From Gautieria morchelliformis (lineage: Eukaryota; Basidiomycota; Agaricomycetes; Gomphales; Gomphaceae), in the NCBI GenBank assembly GCA_015179125.1, contig WHVA01000142.1, positions 165,315-229,314 of the forward strand: 64,000 nt of DNA, read 5' to 3'. Position numbers and translations under genes: made by a program. Positions 36,409 through 46,286 of this stretch are shown here, one piece after another (the stretch's first letter is position 1; each line of letters starts with the position of its first letter). Under the pieces are notes generated by a model. The model saw nothing but the letters and a program-made list of their open reading frames with translations. It was not told the DNA's origin and did no database searches.

Positions 36409-37614
36409 ATGAGCTCTTCAGTCGATTTCTCTAAAATGTCCAGTGCCGAGATGAAGCAGCATTTTGCTGACATTCTTGCGCAGAAGGAACTGGCCGAGAA
36501 GCGCGAGGCCGAGGAAACCGCGCGGAAAGAGAGGGAGCGGCTGGAGGAGGAGCGCAAGGAACTGGAGCGTCGGGAGCAGGAACGGAAGGAGAAGGAGGAG
36601 CGTGACCGTAAGCGTCGCGAGGAGGAGTCGCGCGCCCGTGAAGAACAACGGAAACGGAATGCGGCCGAAAAGGCTGCGGAAGAAAAAGCCGTGGCGGAAA
36701 AGGCAGGGAAGTTCCGGGTGAGTCGGAAATGTCGTGGGGAGGTTCCGGAGCTCACAGAGAACTGCCAGAGAGTTGCCGATTCCGAGGGGGAGTCGGAAGC
36801 GGAAAGCACGCCGTCTCCAGAGGGCAAGGGGAAGCAAAAGGAAAGTGCTCCTATGCCGAACGTAGTTGAGGAGCGGAAACGGAGGGCGGACGAGTTCCAG
36901 CAGGCTCGGAAAGAGAAGCTGGCTCGGATACTGGAGTTGCGAGAGCTGGGGCCGGAAAATCCTGCGACCCGGAAAAGGAAGACCAGGGACGGTGAGGAGG
37001 AGAAGGCTCCTTGCGATACGTGCGAGGTCAAGGGCCTGGAGTGCGTGTGGTCGGAAAATCCGCGGGAGACGGCCTGCGAGCGGTGCCGGGACAAGAAGTG
37101 CCGTTGCGTGGTGGATGGGTGTGCCGCTAGGGTGGAGCGGAAACGGCGCAGGGTTGAGACCGAGGGGCCTGAAACCCCCAAGTCAAAACCGGGACCAAGC
37201 GGGAAGAAGGCGGAGGGGTTTCCGGTGACCGGAACATCGGAGACAGCGGTGCTGAATCGCTTCAGCATGGCATCTCCGCTGCTAGACATCGCGGAGTCGC
37301 TGAGGGGGATCCGGAAAACCCAACGCGGGATCCGGAAGCTGCTGACGGATATGGCGGTGGTTCAGGAACAGCAGTTGCTGTCGTTCCAGAACCAGATGAC
37401 CGTCATGTCGGCGGTCCTGGAGCAGTTCAAGCGCGAGTACCGGTGGCGGAACGAGATGGTCCGGGAAAGGATGGAACCACGGGTGCAGGAGGAGACTGAG
37501 GCGGAAACGAGGGAACGGTTAGACACGGAGTTGGTGGTCGTCGAGGTAGGAGGGTCGGAAAAGGACCCGGAAGCGGAAAGGGAGGTCGAGGCGGAGACCA
37601 TGAGGGAGGAGTAG
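36409..37614 (+). CDS. Accessory antisense ORF of element A: coiled-coil protein with cysteine cluster
   Basis: An uninterrupted 401 aa frame runs on the strand opposite to gag-pol, between the pol stop and the 3' LTR. Residues 5-100 are an almost continuous charged helix rich in Glu, Arg and Lys ('EEERKELERREQERKEKEER'). Around residues 200-245 there is a cysteine cluster: 'CDTCEVKGLECVW' and then 'CERCRDKKCRC', a pattern resembling the Zn2Cys6-like motif of many Agaricomycete proteins of unknown function. A second helical stretch and an acidic tail follow. I start at the ATG at 36409; the frame opens at 36343, 57 bp after the LTR. Transcription could arise from antisense LTR activity (inference). 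I know of no characterised function. Its open length inside a young element argues for selection, although the biased CGGAA composition could also keep a frame open. Confidence 0.65.
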   Translation: MSSSVDFSKMSSAEMKQHFADILAQKELAEKREAEETARKERERLEEERKELERREQERKEKEERDRKRREEESRAREEQRKRNAAEKAAEEKAVAEKAGKFRVSRKCRGEVPELTENCQRVADSEGESEAESTPSPEGKGKQKESAPMPNVVEERKRRADEFQQARKEKLARILELRELGPENPATRKRKTRDGEEEKAPCDTCEVKGLECVWSENPRETACERCRDKKCRCVVDGCAARVERKRRRVETEGPETPKSKPGPSGKKAEGFPVTGTSETAVLNRFSMASPLLDIAESLRGIRKTQRGIRKLLTDMAVVQEQQLLSFQNQMTVMSAVLEQFKREYRWRNEMVRERMEPRVQEETEAETRERLDTELVVVEVGGSEKDPEAEREVEAETMREE

Positions 37615-37748
37615 GGTGTCGAGGTGACTTGTAGTATTTTTCTTGAAGTGTCGGAAATTAGCATATCGGAATAATAATCGGATTTTCTTTTGAATTATGA
37701 CTTGAGAAATGTAAGCGAGCCGTGGTGTCGGAATGAGGTCGGAATTGA

Positions 37749-40700
37749 CTAGGGCGCGGAAATGGGGCCAGGCTTGTCAGGATATGACTTGTGGAAGTCA
37801 GAGACGAGGTCAGAGGCGTGGTCAAGTTCCGTGGCGGAAATCCACGAGGTCTCTTCGTCGGTGTTTTCATAGCCTGCCCACTTGACTAGGTACTGGAGTT
37901 GGCAGCGGTATCGTCTGTCGAGCTTGGAGTTGAGAATTTCCGAAATCTCATATTCCGGTTCTCCGTCGATGACGACTGGCGGAGGCGGAGGTTGTTCTCG
38001 ATTCGGAATTGTATTCGGAACTGCTGGCTCAAGCATAGAGACATGGAATACCGGATGTACTGCGCGCATATTGTCAGGAAGTCTGAGGGTGAAAGAACGA
38101 CTGCCGGCCTTAGCGATGATCTCGTAAGGACCGAGGTATTTCTCAGAGAGCTTCTTCGAGGGGCGAGTGGTGCGGAAGTTTTCCGCTTTGACAAAGGCTT
38201 TGTCGCCTATCTCGAATGCCGGTTGCGGAAGGCGTTTCCGATCGGCGGAAGTTTGGTATCTCTTCTGGGCAGCGGTAATGTTCTCTCGGAGGTGCTGGTG
38301 AAGGTCGTCAAGTTCCACAACGAAATTTCGGGCTCTTGCAGAGGCGAGGTCGCGTTCAGGGTGGATGGCGAGATTCGGGTGGTAGCCCTTGTTGGCATAA
38401 AAGGGTGAGATTCCGGTGGTAGCGGAAGGCGCGTTGTTGTAGGCAAATTCCGCGAGCGGAAGAAGGTCGGACCAATTGCTATGTTGGTAGTTGCAATAGA
38501 CGCGGAGATACTGCTCAAGGGTCTGATTAGTACGTTCCGTTTGTCCGTCTCCTTCGGGGTGATAACCGGAAGTGAAGTGGAGCTTCATGTCGAGAGCCTT
38601 GCCGAGTGTGCGGAAAAAGGAGGACACAAATTCGGATCCACGGTCGGAAGTGACATGGGAAGGGATTCCGTGCTTGGAAAAGACGTGGAGCACAAAGAGC
38701 TGTGCGAGCTGGGCGGAAGTTATGGTGTCGTAGGTCGGAATAAAGATGGACTGCTTTGTGAGGCGGTCAACGATCACTAGAATGGTATCATAGCCAGATG
38801 ACTCAGGAAGTTTCTCAATGAAATCCATGGATATCGAATTCCACGGTTGTTCCGGGATCGGAAGTTGTTTCAGGAGGCCGTAGGGTTTGTGACGTTGAGG
38901 CTTGGCTCGCATACAGGTGGTGCATGACTTGCAGTAGTCTTGGACCATCGTGCGGAGGAGAGGCCAAGTATAGGTACGTCGGATTATGTCGAGGGTCTTG
39001 TTCTGGCCTTGGTGTCCTGAGAGCGGATGATCGTGGCTTTGCTGGAGCACGCGAAGTCGTAGATCGTTGGTATCCGGAACGTAAATCCGGGACTTGTACC
39101 GGAGAAATCCGTCGGAATCGAGGGACCATCCAGGACTGGTGGGGTCATCGAGGTGGGCTGCGGAGGTGGGGTCGGAACTGAGTGCGGATCGGATGTCGGA
39201 ATGGAGAGACTCGGTGTCCATAATAATTGAGGCGCGGAGTAGCGGAAATTGCAATGCTGTGGCACGCAGGGACGATGCCAGTTGCTCAGTAGAGAATACT
39301 GGGCGGAAATTGTGCGGATTAATGCTGGCATAGTCGCTACTTCCCTCTTTTGGGTAGACGTCCCAACGTCTAGTGAGCGCGTCGGGTTTTGCTCCGAGCT
39401 TTCCGGGGCGGAAACGGATCACCATGTTGAACTGTGAGAGGTATTCAGACCAGCGGACTTGACGGCGAGTCAAAATCTTAGTGGTTGCAAAATACTCAAG
39501 GTTCTTATGATCCGTTACAACGTCGATCGGATAAGTTGGACCTTCGAGGTAATGTCTCCAGATTTTGAAGGCTTCGAAAATCGCAAGTAGTTCCTTATCG
39601 TGGACGTCGTAGTTGAGTTCCGGGGCGGAAAAGTGCGGGAATGAAAGGCGATCGGATGAATTTCTCCGTCGTCGGGTGAAATGATGGAAAGAATGGCGGC
39701 TAGCGCGTAGTCAGAAGCGTCGGTTTCGAGTACAAGTTGGGCATCAGGAATCCAGAAACCGAGTATGGGAGCCGTGGTGAAGGCCGATTTGAGAGCTTCA
39801 AATGCGGAACGGCATTCCGGTGTGAAATTCCATGGGGCACCCTTCCTGGTGAGACGCGTGAGCGGAACAGTAATGTCGGAAAAATTATAAATGAAACGCC
39901 GGTAAAAGTTGGCGAAGCCAAGGAAAGACTGCACATCCTTAACACGTCGGGGTTCCGGCCATTCTTGAATTGCCTTGACCTTGTCCTCTGCCATGGTAAG
40001 ACCTGTTGGAGAGAGGATGTAGCCGAGGTATTCGACCGTGTCGCGATGCCATTCGCATTTCTCTGCTTTTGCGTAGAGATGGTGTTTGCGTAGGCGGCGG
40101 AGTACTTCGCGGACATGTTCCCGATGTTTTTCCGGTGTGTCGGAATAGATGAGGATGTCGTCAATGTAGACTAGAACGCATACGTCGAGGAGGTCGGAAA
40201 ATACGTCGTTCATGAATCGCTGAAAAGCGGCGGGAGCATTGGTTAGACCAAAAGGCATGACAGTCCACTCAAAGGCACCGTAGCGGGTGCGGAAGGTGGT
40301 TTTCCACTCGTCACCTTCCCGGATGCGGACAAGGTGATAAGCGTGCCGGAGGTCAATTTTGGTGTAGATCTTCGCCCTGCGGGGAGTGTCGAGTAAATCG
40401 GAAATGCGCGGAAGCGGATATTTGTCCTTTTTAGTGAGGGCATTGAGTCCGCGGAAATCGACGCAGAGGCGGAGAGATCCATCCTTCTTCTTGACGAAGA
40501 GGACCGGAGCGCCGTGCGGAGACAGCGAAGGGCGGATAAAGCCCATGTTGAGATGTTCATCGACGAACTCTCGGAGAGTCAGGAGTTCACTTTGCGAAAG
40601 GGAGTAGATCGGTCCAAGGGGCGGAGATGCTCCTTCTTCCAATTCTATCTTCAAGTCGTAAGGTCGATGTTCAGCAGGTTTGTCGGCTTTGGCCTTATTG

Positions 40701-41455
40701 AACACGTCCGGGAAGTCACGATATTCTTCCGGAACTGAGCTCATGTCGACCGGGGCGGAAGTCGAGGCGGAACGAGCCTTGACTGAAGCCGAATCGGAGA
40801 GGTGAAGCTGGAAAACGGTCGTATCTTCTTGCCGTTGCAATACGCGGAAAGCGGTGGCGGAAACGAGCGCAATTCGAGGAGCTTCGAGGGACGGAGGTGC
40901 TAAAGCGGGACCGGAGTGCGGAACTGAATCCACAAGCGGAGTTGCAGAAGAGGCCTGAGCCATCTTTGCAGAAGACGTCGGAATAGACGGAAGTTGATCC
41001 GGGGTACGGAACTGTATTTGACCCAATGCCCAGTTAATCGACGGATTATATCGGGTGAGCCAATTGTGTCCTAGTACAACGGAACAACTAGCATCTAGCG
41101 GAGTAACGTAAAACGTAACTTCATGGTTGTCCCCAGTAGCGAAACGGATAGACAGATCCACAACTTGGGAAATTCCCGTGTTGGAAGACCCGTCGAAAAG
41201 GCGGAGCGGAATAGTCGGAATGTTGCGGGTCGGAAGTTTATGTTTCAAAACAAAGTCGGAATCGAGGAAACAATGAGTCGAACCGGAGTCGACCAATGCT
41301 GTAAACGGGGGTGCGGAAATTGTGTCGGAAGTGAGCGGAACAGAGAGAGAGTCGGAGGACGAAAGAGCGGATGCGTTGAGTTTAACCTCGTTTGTCGCAC
41401 GAATGGGGTCAACACAGCCCTCAGCTCGTGCGGAGGCCGGAGGACTGCTGACTAT
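37749..41455 (-). CDS. pol: Pol polyprotein of element A (PR-RT-RH-IN-chromodomain)
   Basis: Domains in order: aspartic protease around '[13 protein letters not shown]' (near 41300); reverse transcriptase with '[10 protein letters not shown]' (near 40160); RNase H with '[11 protein letters not shown]' (near 39505); integrase zinc finger and DDE core with '[16 protein letters not shown]' and 'SDRGSEF'; and a C-terminal chromodomain '[20 protein letters not shown]'. It would copy and integrate the element, with the chromodomain steering integration to marked chromatin. It lacks its own start and lies in the -1 frame relative to gag. One base appears missing in an A-run at 39629-39632, shifting the frame after 'IAFHSRTF'. 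This may be a mutation or an assembly error. Both sides are otherwise open, together about 1235 codons. Confidence 0.92.
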
Positions 41456-41461
41456 TTTTTT
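41452..41461 (-). promoter_or_regulatory. Candidate -1 ribosomal frameshift site between gag and pol
   Basis: On the minus strand gag ends TCA AAA AAA TAG. The heptamer A AAA AAA is a classical slippery sequence, and the pol frame is exactly the -1 frame, remaining open from the slip site through the protease. A stimulatory downstream structure was not tested. It explains how pol is made without its own start codon. Confidence 0.6.
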
Positions 41462-42867
41462 GAATCCGCAGCGGGAACCGCTTCGGATTTCTCTTCCGTC
41501 TTTGCTGCGCGGCCCTTGGCCTTAGCAGCGGAGGCGGAAGCGCGAGTGCAGTCGCGAGCGACGTGACCTCCTTTGCCGCAGAAGAGGCAAAGGTTGTTGT
41601 CCATGCGACGCTGGCGTTCTACAGGGGTTAGTTTTCCGTCTTTCCCAAGTTTGTCGGAAAGATCCGGGGTGCTCTTCCGGGCGTTGGTGTTAGAACCAGA
41701 GGCCTGGTTGTTCCGAGGGGTGTTGTTGTTGTTCCGGTTGCCAGAGTTGGATCCGGAACTGTTGTTGTTGTTGTTTCCGGAGTTGGTGTTTCCGGAATTG
41801 GTCTTCTTTTTGTCTTTATCAGACTTCTTGTCGGAAGACTTGTCGTTCTTGCTCTGGGTGGAAGTTTCGCGAGCGATCTCGGAATGTCTTTCCCAGTAGC
41901 GTGAATCGATGGATTGGGCGAGGTTGCGGAGGTCGGTAAGGGTGGCGGGTTTTCCGACGCGGGCAATTTCATCCTTGATGCGGGATGGCAAGCCCATGTA
42001 AAACTGGCGTCGGAGTGCGGCTTCTCCCCATTGGACTCGAGGAGCGAGCTGCTGAAACGTGACGATATATTTAGCTATCTTATGAGTGTCTTTCATGCGA
42101 AGCTTATCGAGTTCGTTTTCCGCATCGGCTTCCATATCAAATGGTCCGAAGTTGCTGCGGAGTTCGGAAATGAAATTGGGGTAATCGTCGGCCCAGTTGA
42201 CGAGAGCGAACGGATCCATGAGGGCGGGTTCGAAATAGTCGAGCGCCGTGCCTCGGAGATAGGAAAGGGCATAATTGACCTTTCGTTCGTCGTCGGGAAA
42301 GGCGTCGGGACGATCACGGAAATTGAGTTGAAGCTGAACCAGAAATGGCTGGAGCTTCTTGGGGTCGGAACCGTCGAACTGATCTGGTTCGCGGACTTTT
42401 GTCTTGGGGCGTGGTGGTGCTTGGGCCGGGCGCTGGAGTTGTCCGGCTAGCATGGCGATGGCTTGTGCAAGATCCGGAACTGGCGCGGGCGGAACTGGGT
42501 TGGCGGGAATCTGAGGTGGAATTGGAGGTGGAGGACCGCCGGGAGGACCGCCTGGGGGACCGCCGGGTGGGCCGCCATGAGGGCCGCCTGGAGGTGGTCC
42601 TGGTGGAGGTGGTGGTGGTGGAGCTGGGCGTCGGAATGACGCTGCTGTTTGTTCGCCGCTGCTACTCGTCGAATTCCCGTCGTAGTCGGGATTGTCGTCG
42701 GGAACTTCTTCGAAACGTTGCGGAAAAGCATCGGAAAGCTCATCGTTGGCACGAGAGCTGCTGGAGGGTTCCGCGTGCCTTGGTGCTGCGGATCTAAGAC
42801 TGCCAAAATAAGAGAGAGCTTCGACAGCTCCTGCTCGAGCTGAAGTAGCTGTGGTACGAGGAGGCAT
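41452..42867 (-). CDS. gag: Gag protein of element A
   Basis: 471 aa, beginning 34 bp after the 5' LTR. The first third is Ser- and Pro/Gly-rich with a polyproline run and 'GGPPGG' repeats (residues about 80-115). The middle is a retrotransposon gag domain ('DQFDGSDPKKLQPFLVQLQL', 'LSYLRGTALDYFEP'). A Lys/Asn-rich linker and a CCHC zinc knuckle 'CLFCGKGGHVARDC' follow. It would form the virus-like particle and bind element RNA. The stop codon TAG follows directly on a run of seven A residues, at the junction with pol. Confidence 0.93.
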   Translation of the reverse strand: MPPRTTATSARAGAVEALSYFGSLRSAAPRHAEPSSSSRANDELSDAFPQRFEEVPDDNPDYDGNSTSSSGEQTAASFRRPAPPPPPPPGPPPGGPHGGPPGGPPGGPPGGPPPPIPPQIPANPVPPAPVPDLAQAIAMLAGQLQRPAQAPPRPKTKVREPDQFDGSDPKKLQPFLVQLQLNFRDRPDAFPDDERKVNYALSYLRGTALDYFEPALMDPFALVNWADDYPNFISELRSNFGPFDMEADAENELDKLRMKDTHKIAKYIVTFQQLAPRVQWGEAALRRQFYMGLPSRIKDEIARVGKPATLTDLRNLAQSIDSRYWERHSEIARETSTQSKNDKSSDKKSDKDKKKTNSGNTNSGNNNNNSSGSNSGNRNNNNTPRNNQASGSNTNARKSTPDLSDKLGKDGKLTPVERQRRMDNNLCLFCGKGGHVARDCTRASASAAKAKGRAAKTEEKSEAVPAADSKK

Positions 42868-42900
42868 AGTGATAGTTATCGGGTGGGAATCAGATAATAC

Positions 42901-43592
42901 TGTTACGTATCGAGATTTCCACTAAGTCGGAACTGGAAAGGACAGCGGCTTCAACTTATAGGTTGCGCCCCCAATGAACTATCGTCCTAGGTATTTCGGA
43001 AATGAGCCGGAAGTCGGAAAGTACTGGACCAGCTGTTTGGTCGGAACTTGAGTCGGAACTGAGGCGGAAGGCGGAAGACGGAAGGCTGAGAGAGAGACTG
43101 AGATCTTGCTAGACTCGCTGTGCTAAGAACAGGAGATGGAGCGAAGGAAATCAAGTATCGAAGGTGATTATCTGATTGCAGAATAACAGACATACATGAG
43201 GGGTTTTTATACAAAGCGCAGAGCAACAAGTAATGGTGTTGTACTAAGCAAATTCCGGAGGAAGCGGAAGTCGAGTACAATGTGTGGGAACTAACTAATT
43301 GGGAACAATGGGACTACAAGGGGGGTTCAGGGTAAGGTAGAACAATGGCAAAGAACAAGGGGTCGGGAAAACATATCTGACAACGAACTACAAGGGTGAC
43401 CGTATATATGGTTTTGATGGATGGCGAGGTGGGTCCGGTGGGTCCGAGTAATAGAGTCGAAAGAACAAGGGAAATGTACAAGGGGCGGAATGTCGGAAAT
43501 GTCGGAGGGGCGGAACGTGTGGCGGAACTATTGGAGAGGCGGAATGTATGGCGGAACTGAGGGTCGGAAATCGGAAATGAACGGTCGTAACA
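42901..43592 (-). repeat. 5' LTR of element A
   Basis: 692 bp, identical on reading to the 3' LTR. The minus-strand sequence directly after the LTR (GTATTATCTGATTCCC) should be the primer-binding site. It does not start with TGG, so self-priming as in Tf1-type elements is possible but untested. Confidence 0.95.
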
Positions 43593-43693
43593 CAAACTGA
43601 GTTCAGAGGGAGAAGTAAGTAAGGTTCTACCTCTGAAATCAGGCTACTGTACAGCGCGATGTCTGACTAAGCTGTTGATTGCATCATGTGACA

Positions 43694-43840
43694 ATCTCGC
43701 TGCAACAATCTGACAATTTGTCAGTTCCAGTTGGCCTTATATGCTCGTCAAGTCTACATGTGATGTTATGGTCATTATGCAAGGGAGACGTACAAGATGG
43801 GGAGTGAAAATTAATGTGTTGAATTGCCATCAACCATTAG
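43694..43840 (-). promoter_or_regulatory. Displaced promoter of the second F-box gene
   Basis: Read on the minus strand this block matches 3560-3690, the region upstream of the first F-box gene, including 'cataatgaccataacatcac' and the TATA-like 'gcatataaggcc'. Its continuation, 'cagatatcatatagc', lies on the far side of the Copia element at 34079-34093. The two halves were therefore once adjacent and are now separated by about 9.6 kb. Confidence 0.75.
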
Positions 43841-44049
43841 TCATATAGTCACTCATGGTTCCCCATTTTCAAGCTCCTACCGAATCCACTTAGTTACAGT
43901 AGCTAGTTGCTATATATTTGTCTGAGACCTCGTGAGTCGAGAAATGTTATTCTTTATCATTTACGATCATCTACTGTCAACAGGTTATGGGCCCTGCACT
44001 CTAAACCTAGCCCAAAGTAAAGTAAATATCTTGCAACAATCATTGCAAT

Positions 44050-45230
44050 ATGCCTGCCCTCTTACAGCTGAGCTCGCTATATCGGATTGAGCCACTCACT
44101 GGAGATAACTACCCCATGTGGAAGGAGTAGATGCAATGTATCCTTCTTGAGCAAGTTCTGTGGGAGCATGCATCGGGGCAAGCCAGAGCTGGCCAATGCT
44201 AAAAACGTAACTGACCCTGAAAAACAGCTGATCGCAGATGGGATGAAAAGAGATCAACAAGCCTTTGTGGCAATCAGCTTATGGATCTGTTACGTATCGA
44301 GATTTCCACTAAGTCGGAACTGGAAAGGACAGCGGCTTCAACTTATAGGTTGCGCCCCCAATGAACTATCGTCCTAGGTATTTCGGGAATGAGTCGGAAG
44401 TTGGAAAGTCCTGAGCCAAAGGTTTGGTCGGAACTTGAGGCGGAACTGAGGCGGAAAGCGGAAGACGGAGAGACTGAGATCTTGCTAGACTCGCTGTGCT
44501 AAGAACAGGAGATGGAGCGAAGGAAATCAAGTATCGAAGGTGATTATCTGATTGCAGAATAACAGACATACATGAGGGGGTTTTTATACAAAGCGCAGAG
44601 CAACAAGTAATGGTGTTGTACTAAGCAAATTCCGGAGGAAGCGGAAGTCGAGTACAATGTGTGGGAACTAACTAATTGGGAACAATGGGACTACAAGGGG
44701 GGTTCAGGGTAAGGTAGAACAATGGCAAAGAACAAGGGGTCGGGAAAACATATCTGACAACAAACTACAAGGGTGACCGGATATGTGGTTTTGATGGATG
44801 GCGAGGTGGGTCCGGTGGGTCCGAGTAATAGAGTCGAAAGAACAAGGGAAATGTACAAGGGGCGGAATGTCGGAAATGTCGGAGGGGCGGAACGTTGTGC
44901 GGAACTATTGGAGGGGCGGAAGGAGTGGCGGAACTGAGGGTCGGAAGTCGGAAATGAACGGTCGTAACAGGATCAGCAATGACTACATATGGTGCCTTGA
45001 CAGAACGTGGGGTATGGCTAGCCCTGCTTATGCTTTTTGAAGCAAAAGGGCCATTGGGAATAATAAATGTATGTCAGGATTTCTTCCATACCTTTTGTAG
45101 CTGAGGGTGGAAATATGGAGGAGCATATACATAAGCTCCGTAGCCTCTAAAAACAGCTGCATGTGCTTGGCGATCTAATCAGTGACCGTGACTTCTGCAA
45201 TGCATCGCTCATGTCACTCCTATAAGGGCA
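44050..45230 (+). pseudogene. Copia gag fragment interrupted by a solo LTR
   Basis: The start 'MPALLQLSSLYRIEPLTGDN' followed by 'YPMWKE' is typical of Copia gag. Stop codons and frame changes follow. The reading continues with 'QQAFVAISLWI' up to 44287 and resumes after the solo LTR with 'SNDYIWCLDRTWG'. Upstream, '...gtcaacaggttatgggccc' near 43977-43995 looks like an LTR end and primer site. This is a different copy from the element at 34094-43693. Confidence 0.65.
44288..44969 (-). mobile_element. Solo LTR of the element A family
   Basis: 682 bp, related to the element A LTRs but diverged, with a short deletion near 44460. It is flanked by a perfect 5 bp target duplication, ggatc (44283-44287 and 44970-44974). 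No internal sequence remains, so LTR-LTR recombination removed the element after insertion into the Copia gag fragment. Strand is given by analogy with element A. Confidence 0.95.
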
Positions 45231-45569
45231 ACCTAGGCAGACACTATACACTCAAGCAGTGAAGTGGCGAAGGGGGATCCAAAGGTAAGATAGAGAACTA
45301 TATACACAATACAGACATACCTGGCAAAGGGGGATCCAAAGAGAAAACTCTAAGGAACCCCTTTGCCACCTAGCTACAACTATAAGTAAGCTTGGGCATG
45401 CTAGCCCAATGACCGAATGCCCAAGTTACATAACTAATCATGCCAGCAGTAACAGGGCTGGACATATAAGGAAGGAATGATGTTGGAAGGGGCTGAAACA
45501 GGAAGGGAAATAAATGGAACACAAGACAGAAGGATGCCGAAGGCTAGGAGAAGCTTGGGGGCCACCAAT

Positions 45570-45735
45570 AACACGCTGCGATAATGCACATGATGATAAT
45601 GCACCATCAGCGATAATGGACATCGCAATAATGGACACTCAGTGATAATAGACATCGTGATAATGCACACTCGACAATGCACACTGTGATAATGTGTATT
45701 GTGATAATGCATATCGCAATAAAACAGTGTGTGAT
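45570..45735. repeat. Degenerate short tandem repeat, about 18 bp unit
   Basis: Units such as 'gataatggacatcgc' and 'gataatgcacactc' recur about nine times with substitutions. Apparent Cys/His/Ile-rich frames on the minus strand are a by-product. Confidence 0.7.
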
Positions 45736-46286
45736 TGGGGTTCCCTGACAACTCCCTGGTTCCTGGTCCACATTTCTTATGGTGATCAATGCCACTTTTC
45801 CCACCCTTTCCTCTGACATCTTAATTGCTCAGGTCCTGGAAGAGGATTGAACCCAGTGTTCCACCCACAGCTCCGAGACGGCCCTGAGGGTACAAGATAA
45901 GCATGGGAAAGGATATAATGGACATAATGATGGTGGCACCACCCTTTCTTCCATCTTCCTCAAGCTTCTTCCCCCATTCCATTAATAGATAGAAGGTTCT
46001 ACCTCTTACTAAGCCCATGTACATTACAATATAAAAGGAGGCCCTTTGCCTGCCCTTTGAGCAATCAATCTACCCATCTTCTATCCTACACAGCCTGTGT
46101 GACTTGCACATCTTACCTAAGTTCATAACCTAAACTAGAATACTACTCTTGCTTAGAGAAACTATTCTTAGTTAAGTAGTTGCTTTACTGCTTAGCCACT
46201 TAGCCTAACCCGCTGAGTGAAACTCTACAGAGTGAGGTTGGCAATCAATTTTCTTGTCAATTAGCACTCTAATACCCGAGACGAGC

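Larger units (their letters stand above)
35595..43592 (-). mobile_element. Ty3/Gypsy chromovirus, nearly intact and recent (element A)
   Basis: Two LTRs of 692 bp each (35595-36286 and 42901-43592) start TGTTACG and end CGTAACA, and I see no difference between them. A perfect 5 bp target duplication, caaac, lies at 35590-35594 and 43593-43597. Coding is on the minus strand: gag (41452-42867) then pol (37749 to about 41455) with protease, reverse transcriptase, RNase H, integrase and chromodomain. A purine tract (agaagggagat) lies at about 36289-36299 next to the 3' LTR. An extra ORF on the plus strand fills the space between pol and the 3' LTR. One apparent one-base deletion in RNase H is the only break found. 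Identical LTRs imply very recent insertion. Confidence 0.95.
34094..43693 (-). mobile_element. Ty1/Copia-like element, internally deleted, host of nested Gypsy insertion
   Basis: Terminal repeats begin 'tgttagacgcagtacaagtg' and end '...catgtgaca'. The left LTR is 34094-34269 and has about 45 extra bases. The right LTR is split into 35562-35594 and 43598-43693 by the Gypsy element. Flanks are atctg (34089-34093) and atctc (43694-43698), compatible with a 5 bp target duplication carrying one later change. The remaining interior (34270-35561) holds only gag-like remnants read on the minus strand, so the copy is non-autonomous. It sits in the 5' region of the second F-box gene. Confidence 0.75.

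Noticed and set aside
36399..37289. 296-codon minus-strand open frame opposite the accessory ORF of element A
   Set aside because: Ser/Arg/Phe-only low-complexity mirror of the charged-helix reading on the plus strand. The plus-strand frame has the better start, length and cysteine motif.
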